From Flaveria trinervia (taxonomy: Eukaryota; Streptophyta; Magnoliopsida; Asterales; Asteraceae): a DNA stretch of 64,000 nucleotides. The notes beneath the pieces were generated by a model. The model was not told the DNA's origin. It was given only the letters and a program-made list of their open reading frames with translations, and made no database searches. Made by a program: the position numbers and the translations under genes. Positions within the stretch are counted from its first letter, which is position 1; each line of letters opens with the position of its first letter. Shown piece after piece: positions 1 to 11,860 of this stretch. The stretch spans positions 42,645,331 to 42,709,330 of the forward strand of contig CM046443.1 in the NCBI GenBank assembly GCA_025506515.1, read 5' to 3'.

Positions 1-1
1 T

Positions 2-540
2 GTTAAAGATGTTCAAAATGTCAAAACAATTAATTTTGTTAATAAAGGTGATACATCTAAACGAGAAGTGACTAAATCCAACCAGACACATGTCACCCCA
101 GTATCATACTCAACCCCACATAAACAGTTTCCTCAACATGTAGAAGGAAGATCATGCTACAGTTGTGGAAAGAGAGGACACATCTCTTCTAACTGTCCTT
201 ATTATCAGACCTACACAGAAAATTTAACTTTATGATACTAACCAAGTACTTCGAAAAGGATTTCTATTACTCCACCAAAAAGAATAAATGAACCTAAAGT
301 TCAAACTGTAAGCTAGTCATCTGTTTATCACAAATAAGCCTTACACAAAACGGGCTTATGGAAAGAAAAGTCAAGTCCATTGTCTGATAATGAGAACAAG
401 AAGAAGAATGATACGCCCTCACCCTCAAATGGACAGTGGGTTTAGTTCATGATGTGTGATTCCTCTGGGTCACCCAAGCCAGTTAAGGTTTGGGTCCCAA
501 ACCTAAATTGATAATTTCCTCTGAATGTGCAGGGTGTCCG
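2..540 (+). pseudogene. gag: Element A gag C-terminal part with CCHC zinc knuckle
   Basis: A frame open from base 2 to the TGA at 233-235 carries a CX2CX4HX4C zinc knuckle at 155-196 (CYSCGKRGHISSNC). This is the nucleic-acid-binding motif of copia nucleocapsid, which packages element RNA into the particle. All four metal ligands are present. Upstream it is polar, rich in Thr, Asn and Lys. After the stop at 233 coding similarity continues brokenly to a KVWVPNLN-like end near 500-510, just before the protease. The N-terminal capsid part is outside the window. This short frame is easily missed because it has no start codon here. Confidence 0.8.
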
Positions 541-1867
541 TTACAGTGCTATCACAAATACCTGAATTGTTGATAGTGGGGCGTCTAGGCACATGACGAG
601 GAACCTATCTCCCTTTTTCAAATTTCAAGCAAATTAAAGGGGGACATGTATCATTTGCTGGAAATAAAGGAGATACATCACCGCTTAAGGCGAAGTGGGA
701 AACTAGAAAGTAAAGTTTAATAAGGTCAACTACGTTCAACAAGTAGAGAATAACTTGCTTTCATTATCCCAGATATGTGACAAAGGATTCAAAGTTGCTT
801 TTGACAACAAGAAGTGCTATGTATTGAATAAGGATTACATTATCTCGGAGGATTAAATCTTAATGCCAGCTTCAAGATATAATGACTTATATGTCTTGGA
901 TCTATCAAAAGCCACCACAACCGATCATCAAGTTCAATGCTTCTTGTCAAAGGCAACAGAGAAGGACTTGATCTCCTGGCATAGGAGAATGGGACACATA
1001 AATCCACGGAAGATGAATCATCTGATCCAGAATGATTTAATGAATGGAGTAAATGTCAAGAATTTCCAACTTCCGGATTTCTGTGTAGCGTGCAAGAAAG
1101 GTAAACAGACCAAGAAGTCTCACAAGGCAAAGAAAGTAAATTCCATTGACCTGCCTCTCAAACTTCTACACATGGATCTGCTTGGTCCAGTCAGCACCAA
1201 GAGCATCACTGGTGATTGTACTGTTATGTAGTCACTGATGATTACTCAAGATTCTCTTGGATAATGTTTTTGAAATCCGAATCAGAGACATTTGAATCGT
1301 TCAAACAGCTGGTGACTACATTGGAATCTCTCTACAAGCTGAAAGTGAGACAGATTCGCTCAGACAATAGAACGGAGTTCAAGAACTAGTGGATAGAGGC
1401 ATTTTGCAAAGAGAAAGGAATTGTACACCAGTTCACATCTGCCTACACTCCAAAAATGAATAGAGTTACTGAACGGAAGAATAGGAGCTTGATAGAGACA
1501 ACAAGAACGATGCTAGCCGACTCAAAATTACCCATCCAATTTTGGAACAAGGCAATTGCAATGCATGTTCACCCCTTAATCGAGTCTTGGTGGTCAAATG
1601 TCATGAAAAACGTGTTATGAGTTGCTCCAGCGACATAATCCTAATCTGGAGTACCTTGAACCATTTGGCGCACCATGTACGCTGCTGAAGAAAACTCAGT
1701 CAGGGAAATTCAGTGAGAAGGCTGAAGAAGGGATTTTTCTAGGATACAATATACTTAATAAGAGAGTTTACAACAAATCAATGGGTCAAGTAGAAGTGTG
1801 GTGCAACGTTGATGTTAGAGATACACCAGCCCCCACTGGAAAGGGACCCTATCTTTTTCGACTATGA
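541..1867 (+). pseudogene. pol: Element A protease and integrase remnant
   Basis: The aspartic protease active site is DSGASRHMT at 572-598, unmutated. The GAG-pre-integrase histidine motif SWHRRMGHIN and the CVACKKGKQ cysteine pair sit in the open segment 863-1231, followed by HMDLLGP with the first catalytic Asp of integrase. The reading frame shifts near 1230, where TDDYSRF follows. The second catalytic region reads RSDNRTEF and the Glu region TERKNRS, so Asp, Asp and Glu survive though the surroundings do not. A stop follows at about 1387. The segment 1622-1867 is the integrase C-terminal region (FGAPCTLL, FLGYN). Frameshifts and stops make it nonfunctional. Confidence 0.85.
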
Positions 1868-3850
1868 TGGATTCTTTAAGTCCTTCAACATCCCTCTCTC
1901 TCCCTTCCTGAGGATGAGTTATCGACCAGAATGATGTACGATGTCTTAAACACACCGTCACTAGAAATAACAACATCAGGTTCACAAGGTGAATCTTCTA
2001 ACCATTTAGGGGGAACACTCGATGTAAGCGACACCTCCTCTGACGATGAAAAGATGAGAGTGATAAGGTCGATCAGGAGGAACAGGTTCCCGCTACTAAA
2101 AGTACACAAGCATCAGATGTTGATGCCTCTAACACTTCGGAACCTCGTACTCTAACGCTACAGATACTGAACCAGGAATTCCAAATCTGGATCAGCAAGT
2201 AGTTGTTCCCACCACTCCCAAATCAGGACTAATGTATATCATCCTCTGGACAACGTCATAGGGGATGTACAATCGGAGTACAGACACAAATTAGCTATAC
2301 TCAGATGACTATTCCTCAGTATGTAAAAAGCTATCTTCACGACGATGCTTATCGATGTTTTGGTCTCAATTTGAGCCAAAAATGTAAGTGAAGCCTAAAC
2401 GCGTGAGGCATGGGTTAGTTCCATGCAAGAAGAATTCCTTCAATCCAAAGCTAGGAGTTTGGACACTAGTGGATAGACCAAAGGTGCTAAAGTAATAGGC
2501 ACTAAATGGGTCTTGAAGTGCAAGAAAGATGACCAAGGGGTCATAACCAGATAAGGCTCAACTTGTCGTTCAAGGTTTTAGACAAGTCGAAGAATTGATT
2601 AAATGAGTGTTTGCACCTATGACTATAATGGAAGCAATCTGTATCTTCCCAGCATATGCATCTTACATGAAGATCAAAGTTTATCAACTAGATGTCAAAA
2701 GTGCGTTCCTTCATGGTGAAATCCGTGAGACAGTGTATGTTAGTCAACCCTAAGGATTCAGGATCCTATCATCGGGATAGAGTTACAAGCTTGATAAGAC
2801 TCTCTATGGCTCCATCAAGCCCCCGAGAGCATGGTATGAGAAACCTCTCAACTCATCGGTGAAACACGATTTTGCGCAGAGGAGTTATGAGTTGTACACT
2901 ATTCATCAAAGAAAAGGATAGCGACTTACTACTAGTACAGATTTATGTTGATGACATAATCTTCGATTCCAAAAATGTAGAGTTATGTAAAGAATTTGAA
3001 TCTCTCATAATGTAGAATTTGAGAGAGTGCAATGGGGGAGATGAAGTTTTTCCTAGGATTACAGGTGGATCAGACACCATAAGGAATCTTCCTGCATCAA
3101 ACTTAATATGTAGGGGACATCCTTAGTCGGTTTGACATGGAGAATGCTTCAACTGCTCGAACTCCACTTGCCACGAACCACAATGTGGCACCCGACGAAA
3201 ATGGTTATCTGGTTGATGCTACAATGTATAGAGGAAGATTGGATCCCTTATGTATCTCACAGCGTCTCATCTAGATATCTGTATGCAACATGTCTTTGTT
3301 CCAGATATCAGGCGAAACTGAAAGTCAACCATCTCATAGGTGTTAAAAGGATTTTCCGTTATCTGAAGGGTACTCCAACACTCGGATTGTTGTATCCTCA
3401 TGATGATGGTTTTGAGCTTACAGTGTATAGTGACTCGGATTATGGCTGCTTCAAAATGAATTACAAATCAACATCAACAGGATGTTGTTCTTTGGTAGAC
3501 GGTTAGTCACCTGGAATTGTAAGAAGCATATCTCCATTGCTCTGTCAACATGTGAAGCTGAATACATTGCTGCTACAAGTTGCTGTTCAAATCATTGGAA
3601 TCAACAGCATATGCGAGACTATAGTTTGAAATTTTCTAACACTCATATCTACGTTGATTATTCTGCTGCTATAGCCATAACAAAAAATCCAGTCCACATC
3701 CTAAAACTAAACACATCGGTATTAAGTATCACTTTATACGTGAAGTTTTGTAAAAAGAATTAATCGATATGGTAAACTAATACGGATTTTCAACACGCCG
3801 ACCTCTACACAAAAGCATTTGATAAACCAAGTTTTTATATCTATTAGAGT
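1868..3850 (+). pseudogene. pol: Element A reverse transcriptase and RNase H remnant
   Basis: After an acidic, low-complexity linker (about 1868-2390), RT begins with MQEEF and GTKWVLK (about 2410-2520), continues through YQLDVKSAFLHGEI (about 2685-2725) and reaches the catalytic box YVDD at 2944-2955. RNase H follows in two frames: IGVKRIFRYLKG with SDSDYGC in 3132-3506, and STCEAEYIAATS with DYSAAIAITKNPVH in 3482-3763. In the family these copy genomic RNA into cDNA. Stops and frameshifts occur every few tens of codons, so this copy is dead. The tail (about 3766-3980) is AT-rich, with a TTTTA run at 3909-3928 and no gene. Confidence 0.85.
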
Positions 3851-3980
3851 TAATAATAAAAAGAAAAGTGATGTGATCTCAAAGGAGAAATCCTAATCCG
3901 ACATTCTTTATTTTATTTTATTTTATTTTCCTATTTATTAAAATCCAAAAACACAAAAATATTTTCGGTTATAGAATTTT

Positions 3981-3990
3981 AGGGGGAGTT
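3981..3990 (+). promoter_or_regulatory. Element A polypurine tract
   Basis: AGGGGGAGTT directly precedes the LTR start TGTTGATACA. In copia elements this RNase-H-resistant purine run primes plus-strand DNA synthesis. The same word precedes the 3' LTRs of C and D, and its complement lies beside those of G and I. Confidence 0.85.
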
Positions 3991-4728
3991 TGTTGATACA
4001 TATGTACCTAGTTTATGAGCTTAATGTTAATGTCTGTCATGTCTTCAACATATGTATGAAGAGTTGAATGAAATATTATATTTTGTCATGCATATAATGT
4101 TTAATGTTTCATTGTATTATGGTGTGATAAAGTATAATGAACTACTATATTGGTTGAGTTGTTGCATAGTTCTTAGTCCAATATGATTGAGAAACATGTT
4201 CAAACTTAGTCGTATGAGTCTTCATGCGAATGGACCACGCTAATGGACCAACACATGAATACATTATGCTAATGGACCACTCGCACGACTGAACCAGGAG
4301 ACTGGATCAGTCGCACGATTGAGACATAAGATTGACTTAGTCGCACGACTGAACCTTCAGTCATGCGTATGGATCAATCACATGATTCAGCCGCACGACT
4401 GAACTATGCTAATGGTTTAGTCATACGATTGGAAACAAATAACCTATAAATACCACCTAATTCGTGGAAAAACGCAACACTTTACGACAGATACACGTAA
4501 CCTAGCCGTCCAGAGCGTCCAGAAAGCCTGTTCCAAGTTCATAGTTTGCATCTGATCTTGTTCTACTCGTTCTTAACGTTTCCTTGATGGTTAGATTGAT
4601 CGGGATTGCATTCTCACTGATTGGATCACCAATCAAATAGGATTCTACACTATTTGATCTGGTTTCACGCATTATCAGTTAGTACTCCATACGTACACGG
4701 TCTTAACATAACCTATACATGATCTTCA
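3991..4728 (+). repeat. Element A 3' LTR (738 bp)
   Basis: The LTR starts TGTTGATACATATGTACC after the polypurine tract and ends ATACATGATCTTCA. The end was set by aligning it with the antisense LTR of element G (44278-45133), which has the same two termini. A palindrome-rich region (about 4200-4440) precedes a TATAAATA box. The stretch around the TATA box (CCTATAAATACCACC, ATTCGTGG) is nearly identical in G, while the U3 between terminus and palindromes has diverged. Confidence 0.9.
4200..4452 (+). promoter_or_regulatory. Element A LTR promoter: palindrome array plus TATA box
   Basis: TATAAATA lies at 4445-4452. Upstream are many degenerate copies of a roughly 25-30 bp unit with core AGTCGCACGACT (a perfect copy at 4339-4350), an inverted repeat with 5-bp arms around CA. 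Variants such as CATGCGTATGGA and CACATGATTCAG fill the region. The position just upstream of the TATA box suggests an enhancer-like block; that role is inferred. Confidence 0.65.
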
Positions 4729-7700
4729 GTGTTGTCTCAAATGGTTCAACCTTAACCTCCACTTCTTGAGGGCCTTGACTTGGTGGGGAGTGTAAATCAA
4801 TGAGCTCACCTCTTTTAATATTCTGCTTTGATAAACCTTATGTGCTCATCCATGGTGGATAGAGACATAGGGCCAAGTCTCCTTGCAGAGAATCCATACA
4901 ACTTCAAGAAGCTCATCATCCTCTTCCTATCATCAGACTTCTTTTGACTTTTCTGGATGATGGCTCTTCCTTTGGCAGCTTTTTCCCTTATTTTCCTCTT
5001 TGTTTCCTTCTGATCTTTGAGTACTTGATGCTCATGTTGTTTGAGATACTCAAACTCATTGTAATCAAATGCCAGGGGAAGAAGTGCATTTGCCTGGTAG
5101 AGACCTATGGCATTCAAGTAGTTGATCATATTTTTCCGGCCAATTTCTTTATCTACCTGAGGTTCTTGTGGTGCCATAATCTCTTGCGTAGGGTTTTCTT
5201 AAACTGGTGAAAGAGTAGGAATATGCTTGTACAATTTTTTCAGTCTCTTTTCTTCCTGGATCTGAAGAAGAAATCTTGCATACTCTGCTTCTTTTATGTC
5301 TCTAGATACTTTATATCTACCAGTTCATTAAGTTCTCTAAGTGGAGGAGATCATTTGAACAATGTTATAGTTCTTGGTCTCTAAGTAAGCAATGTTGACT
5401 GCCCTTAACTCATCATTTTGAGTGTTTGGTATGGGGACAGCCCTTATTGCAGCTTGCATGAATCCTGGAGTCCGAATAAAACTATCTCCCCTTAGCTTCC
5501 TCTTCCTCTCTCTCTCCTCCTTAATTTCCTTAGGATTCATTTTCCTTTTAGAGAGCTTTGACCTTTATTTTCTGGAGTAGCATCCATGCTCTGTCCAGAG
5601 AGAGGTTGTGATGCACCTTCACTAGCAGGTGTGTCACTGAGGGAATGAATTGTTTAAGTGGTTATAGGTGAGGTAGGACTCTCAAGATCTATCACTGGGC
5701 CTTTTGTCAAGGTTTTCCCTTTGAAGCTAATATCAGGGTCTGCCTCAACATCAAGTTGACCGATGATATTACCTGATTATCTTTGTCTCCTTCTTTGGCT
5801 GAACACTTTAGTAATTATGTCTTTAATCCTCTAAGCCAACCTGCCAGCTTACCTAGATCAGCTTGGGTTGGCAAATGGCATGTTGATCAGGTCAAGACCT
5901 TCATAGTAGTTCAAGGTCTAAAAATTTAAGACCTCTTGCTGCCCTTGAACTCTTTAAAGAATAAGGGCTCTTCTATCAGCATCATACCTCCACCCTATGA
6001 TGTAGTTGGAAGTTCCTTGAGGTGGATTTGATACAGCCCTTGGTATACCTTCATCTAAGAGACTCTAAATAAAAGAGTCTATGGAGTCTACATCAATTTG
6101 AACTTGAGGAAGTTGCTGAGTATGAACAACTACAAGTGAGGATGGTGAGTCCTCAATGTCCATACTCTATGAAGAACTCCTAGGTTCTATGATTGTAGTG
6201 ACTTTCTCCCCCTTTTTGATAGCATCACCCACTTGTATAGGTGAGCTAGGAGTTAGGTCAATCACATCCACAGGTTCTTTTGTTCGTAGATCACCTAAGA
6301 TTCAAGGTATATGGGGGATAACCTTAGAAACTAAATAGGTGCATGTTTTTTTTATAGTTTTTGCACCTTTAGTCTTAAATTCTCCTCTTCTTCATTAGAA
6401 GAGTTATTGGGGGATAAAATAACTGGACCAAAGTCCTCAGTCTAACCACCCGCATTAGGTCTTGGCTGTTGGTTTTCCTCTACTCACTGACAGCTTCAAA
6501 TGAAGTGTCAATGGGCTGAGTTGCCATGGTTGTGGTTTTAATAATGTAATCACTTGCAGAAGAGAGAGCCTTTTCCATATGGACCTCCTAAACATGTTCA
6601 GGGAGATCAACCTTAGTGGTAGGTGGAAGATGTGAGCTAGACCTTGGAGAGGTAGGAGCACTCATCTCTCTTTGAGTAGGGGAAGAGTAAAGAGATTCAT
6701 GGTACTCATTAAATCCAAGTATTAGTCATCATAGAAGTCTAGGCTAGGAACTGGTTGGTTAGCATCTAAAGGCTAGGGATGGTAACTTTCCTCTGAAGGT
6801 TGTTCACTTGAGTGTTGAGACTCAAAGTGAATGCTTAAGGCTGTTGGGCTAATGAGCTCATCAGGCTAAGTATGAGGAATCTCAACATAGATTCTTGAAA
6901 AGATGGGAGTGGTTTGCTCCTCAAGGAAAATGGGAGCTCCAGTGTCCACTTCCTCCTGTATGGGTAGTAATATGGAGCCTGCATAAGTTGAATAGCTAGT
7001 GCAAGTTGGATTTTCTTTGGTAGGTGAGGGTGAGTTAAGGTTGTTTGGGTGGTTGAGGCATGGAAGGTGTAGGTTCAACACTAGTTTGTGTGGCTAGGTT
7101 GTCACCTTGAGCAATGAGCTCTAACATTTTAGGGACAAGGGATGTTTCTACTCCAGAGAAACCAACAATTGGTTTCTTCATGATTTTAAAGATGTTAAGC
7201 TTCAGTTGTGCCAATTTAAGAATATTATGAGTTTCCTTTAACTGTGAGCCTAGTTCATAGTTAAGAATGTATTGAACATATCTAGGAAACATATAATAAT
7301 CTAAGGAGTCTTGGTTTTCAAGCAAATTTTTATAAACAAACTAAGAGTACCTAAACTTGATCCCCTAAACCATTCCATGCACTATGAAGGAGAGATCTCT
7401 AGGAATTTGGTCTCAACCCCCTTGCTTGTTGGACAAGCTGTGGATGACCACATGTAGTAAGTACTTCTAATGAGATGGGAACTTTCATTTCCTAAAGGTC
7501 TTTACAAAGAAATCTCCTCATAACCCATCTATCGAAAGGAGTGGTTAACGGTTTTCTTTAGGAAGGACAGCTCACCTTCCTTATCATTTAGCTGAAGATG
7601 ATTATTGATGATGGCTGGACTGATGAAGATTGTCTTTCCCTTCACTGTAACAGATAGTGCCTTCTCCCCATCCATGCCAACCTCTTACCAGGTTTTGCAA

Positions 7701-7790
7701 TATTCAAGGTAGATGATCCTCATAAAGAACATGATCAATGGTTAGGTAGGTGTAGTAGTTTTATGGGCCAAAAAGTGGCAAACCTCTACG
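4729..7790 (-). pseudogene. Element B 3' ORF remnant (function unknown)
   Basis: Collinear with the 3' frame of element D. Recognisable open pieces include 7035-7325 (YYMFPRYVQYILNYELG, then NILKLAQLKLNIFKIMKK), 5337-5540 (KEIKEERERKRKLRGDSF) and 4815-5177 (Lys/Glu-rich, EFEYLKQHEHQVLKD). The region matching D's start codon is deleted: B jumps from about 7825 into sequence that in D lies over 100 bp past the ATG. Many stops. No transmembrane segment or signal peptide is evident, so I do not call it an envelope gene. The C-terminal part is cut by element A at 4728/4729. Confidence 0.7.
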
Positions 7791-7892
7791 AAACTAGGAT
7801 TTTCTCAAAGTTTAATAGTGCAACCTGATTGAGAGAATTTAGGTTTTGCAAAGGTATAGAGGAAGAAGATAATGAAAGAAGGGAACCGTTGG

Positions 7893-7902
7893 GTATATAT
7901 AT
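7893..7902 (-). promoter_or_regulatory. TATA-like box before element B 3' ORF
   Basis: The plus strand reads GTATATATAT; the minus strand reads ATATATATAC followed by CCAACGGTTCCC. Element D has TATATATAA then CCCAATGGTTCCC at the same place, so box and surroundings are conserved between the two copies. It is proposed as the core of an internal promoter. The downstream ATG of this copy is lost. Confidence 0.45.
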
Positions 7903-7929
7903 GAAATCGATCTCAAACACGGTTCATGA

Positions 7930-8423
7930 AAGAGGATAAATTTTGAAATCTGAAAGTTAGTCCCACCTCTGAAAAGTAGTTTTTTTTTGCCCAAAAGTTT
8001 GTTTTCTTGGAAGTCTAAAATCTTCCGAAGGTAATTTTTCTTTGGAAGGTTTGATGAAAAGCTTCCGAAGCCAAAATTGATTCGGAACATATCCAGAGAG
8101 TTTAGAAAATTTTGCTTCGGAAGAAAATTTAACACTTGAAAGTTTTGGTTGAAACTTCCGAGGAGTAAATTGCTTTCGAAAGAAAGTTGTTCTTTTAAAA
8201 CATGCAAGTATCTTAAGAGAAAGTTAAGCTTCGGAAGAGATTTTGGAAATTGCTTCCGAAGGTAAACAAAAATCTTCAGGAGGATAAAAGATAAAATTTT
8301 CAAAAATTTAAGGAATGTCTTCAAAAAAGTTTTTTCCTTCCAGAGAAAAACAAGGGCTTATGAAGGTGATAGAATAGACAACTTTAGGACACACAAATGT
8401 TTTAAAAATAATATGATTAAGTT
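7930..8423 (-). repeat. Element B pol/3'-ORF spacer rich in CTTCCGAAG-type palindromes
   Basis: Between the pol stop (8424-8426) and the TATA-like box lie many copies of CTTCCGAAG, CTTCGGAAG and near variants (for example around 8030, 8070, 8120, 8160, 8230 and 8260). The same words occur in the LTRs of this family and in the gag hinge. A 161-codon open frame on the minus strand (7839-8324) is Leu/Phe/Lys-rich and appears to be a by-product of this repetitive sequence. Confidence 0.65.
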
Positions 8424-9990
8424 TTAAGAAAAGTTATTCAATTTAATCATCCCAATAGCTAAAACAATATATTTAAATATCTGTTTATCAAAAACTTTTG
8501 TAATTAGATCAGCATATTGTTCATTTGTGTTAACTTTGACTAATTTGATTAATCCCTTTTCAAAATTATCTCTAATCTAACTATACCTGATATTGATGTG
8601 TTTTGTCCTTGAGTGTTGCACTGGATTCTTTGTGATACAGATGGAACTATTGTTGTCTATATGGATAGGAGCCTCCTTGAAGTTGAATCCATAGTCTAGC
8701 ATCTAATTCTAAATCCAAAGCAATTGAGCATAGCAGTTTGCAGTAGCAATGTACTCAGCTTTAGAAGTTCATGTAGATACACATGATTTCTTCTTGCATT
8801 GCCATGAGACAACCCTTCCATCAAGGAACTGACATCCATTTGATGTAGACTTTGAAGTCATGTTGCAGCCACCATATCACTATTTGTATATTTATACAGA
8901 TTGAAGTCATAATTCTTTGGATACCAAAGACCAAGAGTTGAAGCACCTTCGAGATATCTTAGAATTCTCTTGACAGTGATTAGGTGTGACATCTTGGGGT
9001 TGGCTTGATATTTTGCATAAATACATGTAGCAGACATATATCAGGCCTGCTAGCTGTGAGGCCCATAAAAGACCCAATCATAGACTTTAAAGGTTTTCAT
9101 CTACACACTTCCCCTCGAGATTACGATCAAAGGAATGGTTTCTGACTATGGGTGTCTTAGCAACTTACAATCAATCATGTTGAATCTTTTAAGTATGTCC
9201 TGAACATACTTTGACTGGCTTATGAAGATGGCATCTTCAACTTGCTTCACTTGAACTCCTAGAAAGAAATTGAGTTCCCTATGGCACTCATTTCAAATTT
9301 ATCCTTCATCAGCTTCTCAAAGTCTTTGTAAAGCTTTGGATTAGTTGACTAAAAGATGATGTCATCTATGTATACTTGAACTAGCATTAAGTCATTCCCT
9401 GATCCTTTGATTAAGAGAGTTCCATCTATAGTATCTTTTCTATAGCCATGCTGATAGAGATACTGAGATAGAGTCTCTTACCACTTTCTTGGTGCTTGAT
9501 ACAACCCACAGAGAGCTTTATCAAGCCTGCAGACATACTTAGGATGATTATGATCTGCAAACCCTGGTGGTGTTTGGCGTACACCTCTTCATCAAGCACT
9601 CCATAAAGAAAAGCACACTTGACATCAAGCTGGTAGACCTTGAAGTTCTTGGATGCAGTAAAAGCCCAGAATATCATGGCAGCTTCTAGTCTTGCAATAG
9701 TAGTAAAGACATCTGTATAGTCAATTCCTTTTTCTTGTATGTATCCTTAAACAGCTAGTGTGTCCTTGTTTTTGATGACAAGTCCTCTATCATCCTTTTT
9801 ATTCCTAAAAACCCATTTGGTTCCTATAATAGTCTTCCTATGAGGAAGAGGACATAGGTTTCAAACCTTTTTTCCTTTTGAATTGAAGCAGCTCCTCCTA
9901 AATAGCTCCAACCCAAATTTCATCCTTCAAAGCCTCATCAATCTTCTTAGGCTTTATCTAGGATAAGATACAAGAATGGAGACATAAATT
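8424..9990 (-). pseudogene. pol: Element B reverse transcriptase and RNase H remnant
   Basis: On the minus strand, GTKWVFRNKKDD lies near 9810-9775, YQLDVKCAFLYGV in the open piece 9426-9677, and the catalytic box YIDD near 9370. Ile replaces the usual Val, which is conservative. RNase H carries YSDSDYGG near 8885-8860 and a KAEYIA region near 8755. The frame ends in TAA at 8424-8426. Stops and shifts are frequent, for example after the GTKWVF block and inside RNase H. This is the same family as D at 34215-35700. Confidence 0.83.
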
Positions 9991-11860
9991 TGCATCATGA
10001 GTTTGTCCTCTTGTCTTTATCACTGAATCAACATTTCCAATGATGTTTGTGGTAGGATGAGACTTGTGAATCCTTAGCTCAAGAATTATAGCCAGTTTCT
10101 TAGAGGATCTAAATTAGAAAACATTAGATCTGGAACTAAGGTTACTACCACCATATTAGCACACTTATCAAGTGAGACTTGATCCAATGAATGTGTGACA
10201 TCATTGATGTTGTCTTCAATGGGATGGTTATCAGCATCTAAAAATTCTTGATCACTATCACCATCACCATTCTCTCCTACATTTGAAGCTCTTGCATCTG
10301 AGTTTTATGCCTCTAAGTTGGAATTTGAAGGAATTTCAGATGTATCGGTTGAATTTGTCATTGTTGTGCTCATAGGTTATCCGTTTGTAGGGTTAGTTAC
10401 AACTGGAGCTGAAGCAGTGTGTGTTGAAGGTCTTCTCATCTCAAATCTTGGATCAAGCTCACTTGTAGGTAGTATATATGTGGACTCTGAAACATTCTCA
10501 CAAGATTTCTTAAAATAGTTGGTAACTAAATCTCGATCAAATAGCCAATCAAGAACATAACCATTTACACTGGGAGTGTGTTCATTAAAGGTCGCATTGA
10601 CTGACTCCTCAAATACTCTACTTCTGAGATTGTGTACTCTGTAAGCCTTGGCTTGAAAGGAGTATCCAATTAAATTTCCATGATTTCATAGCAAATTTGG
10701 CAATTTTATCTTTGGTATTCAAGATAGTGCATGGACATCCAAATGATCTAAGAAAGCTAAAGAAAGGCTTCCTCTTGTGCAAAAGTTCATAAGGAGTCTT
10801 ACCATATGTCTTAACTAGTAAAACTCTGTTTTGTATATAGCAAGCAGTGTTACCTGCCTCTGCCCAAAGGTGATGGGTAGTTTAGAGTCAGACAACATAG
10901 TTCTCGCAGCTTCAATAAGTGTCCTACTTCTCCTCTCAGCAACACCATTTTGCTGAGGAGTTTTGGGAGCACTGTATTGTCTTGTAATACCCTTTTCATC
11001 CCAGAATGTATCAAGGATGTGATTTTTGAATTTAGTTATATGATCACATCTTATGGTCTTGACCTTGTGATCAGATTGATTCTCAATTTTTAAGATGAAG
11101 TTCTTGAGAATCTCAGGGGTCTCATCCTTAGTTCTAAGAAACAAAACCCAAGTGAATCTTTTGAAGTCATTTATGATCACTAAATAATAAGAGCTCCTTC
11201 CTAGACTCATTACACGGGTGGGGCGAAAGAGATTCATATGTAACAAGTGTAAGGAGTAGTGATGGAGTTTCTTTCCTTTGGCTTGTGAGATACCTTGTGT
11301 TGCTTCCCTTTCAGGCATGCAACACAATAGTCATCACTTGTAAACTCCTTCTTTGGCATTCTCGTTACTAAGTCATTCTTAATTAATTATTCATGATCTT
11401 AAAGTTTACATGGTACATTCTTTTATGCGAGAGGAAAGACTCGTCACTATTGGCTTTAGATAGAAAGCATAAAACTTCTCCTGTGGGAGATGTTTCTTGC
11501 AAATCCATCTTGTACATATTCCTTTTCGTCGGGGCACTAAGTTGGATAGGCTCATGAGGAATGGCCACGCCGGGCTTGAGAATAATGCACTCATGCTTAG
11601 TAAGGAGCATGTTATGACAAAATGAGATACACTAAGGATATTATATCCAAGCTCTTTGAAAAGGTTTACCTTCTTAGTGCTAAGCTTACAATTTGTGACT
11701 TTACCCTTCCAGTAATGTAACCACTAGTATCTCCTCAAAAAGCAACTAGTCCTCCATCAATCCTTTAAAATTTCTAGAGTACTGACCAATTGCATGTCAT
11801 GTGCCTGGAACAACCACTATCAATGATCCATATGTTTTTGTTTGTCTTTAGCTATCCCTA
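9991..11860 (-). pseudogene. pol: Element B protease and integrase remnant
   Basis: The protease motif DSGCSRHMT is complete on the minus strand at about 11796-11821. The GAG-pre-integrase segment is at 11383-11610 and the integrase core at 10815-11327. There the first catalytic Asp is Asn (HMNLF instead of HMDLF), the middle motif reads RCDHITKF instead of RSDNGTEF, and the Glu in AERRSRT remains. TPQQNGVAER is otherwise well kept. 9991-10560 is the acidic linker to RT and holds no separate gene. The Asp to Asn change is a G-to-A transition, as expected in a methylated, silenced copy. Confidence 0.82.

Larger units (their letters stand above)
1..4728 (+). mobile_element. Element A: 5'-truncated copia retrotransposon (window edge) with 3' LTR
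   Basis: The order seen is gag zinc knuckle (155-196), protease (572-598), integrase, RT with YVDD (2944-2955), RNase H, polypurine tract (3981-3990) and a 738-bp LTR (3991-4728). The 5' LTR and most of gag lie left of the window. Only about 200 bp separate the RNase H remnant from the polypurine tract, so A has no extra 3' ORF, unlike B, C, D, H and I. After base 4728 the sequence becomes the 3' frame of element B, so A appears inserted in B. The expected left copy of the duplication (GTGTT, 4729-4733) is outside the window. Confidence 0.93.

Noticed and set aside
7839..8324. 161-codon minus-strand frame, Leu/Phe/Lys-rich, in sense with element B between pol and the 3' ORF
   Set aside because: It coincides with the CTTCCGAAG-rich spacer, has no counterpart of similar length in D and overlaps the TATA-like box; most likely chance.
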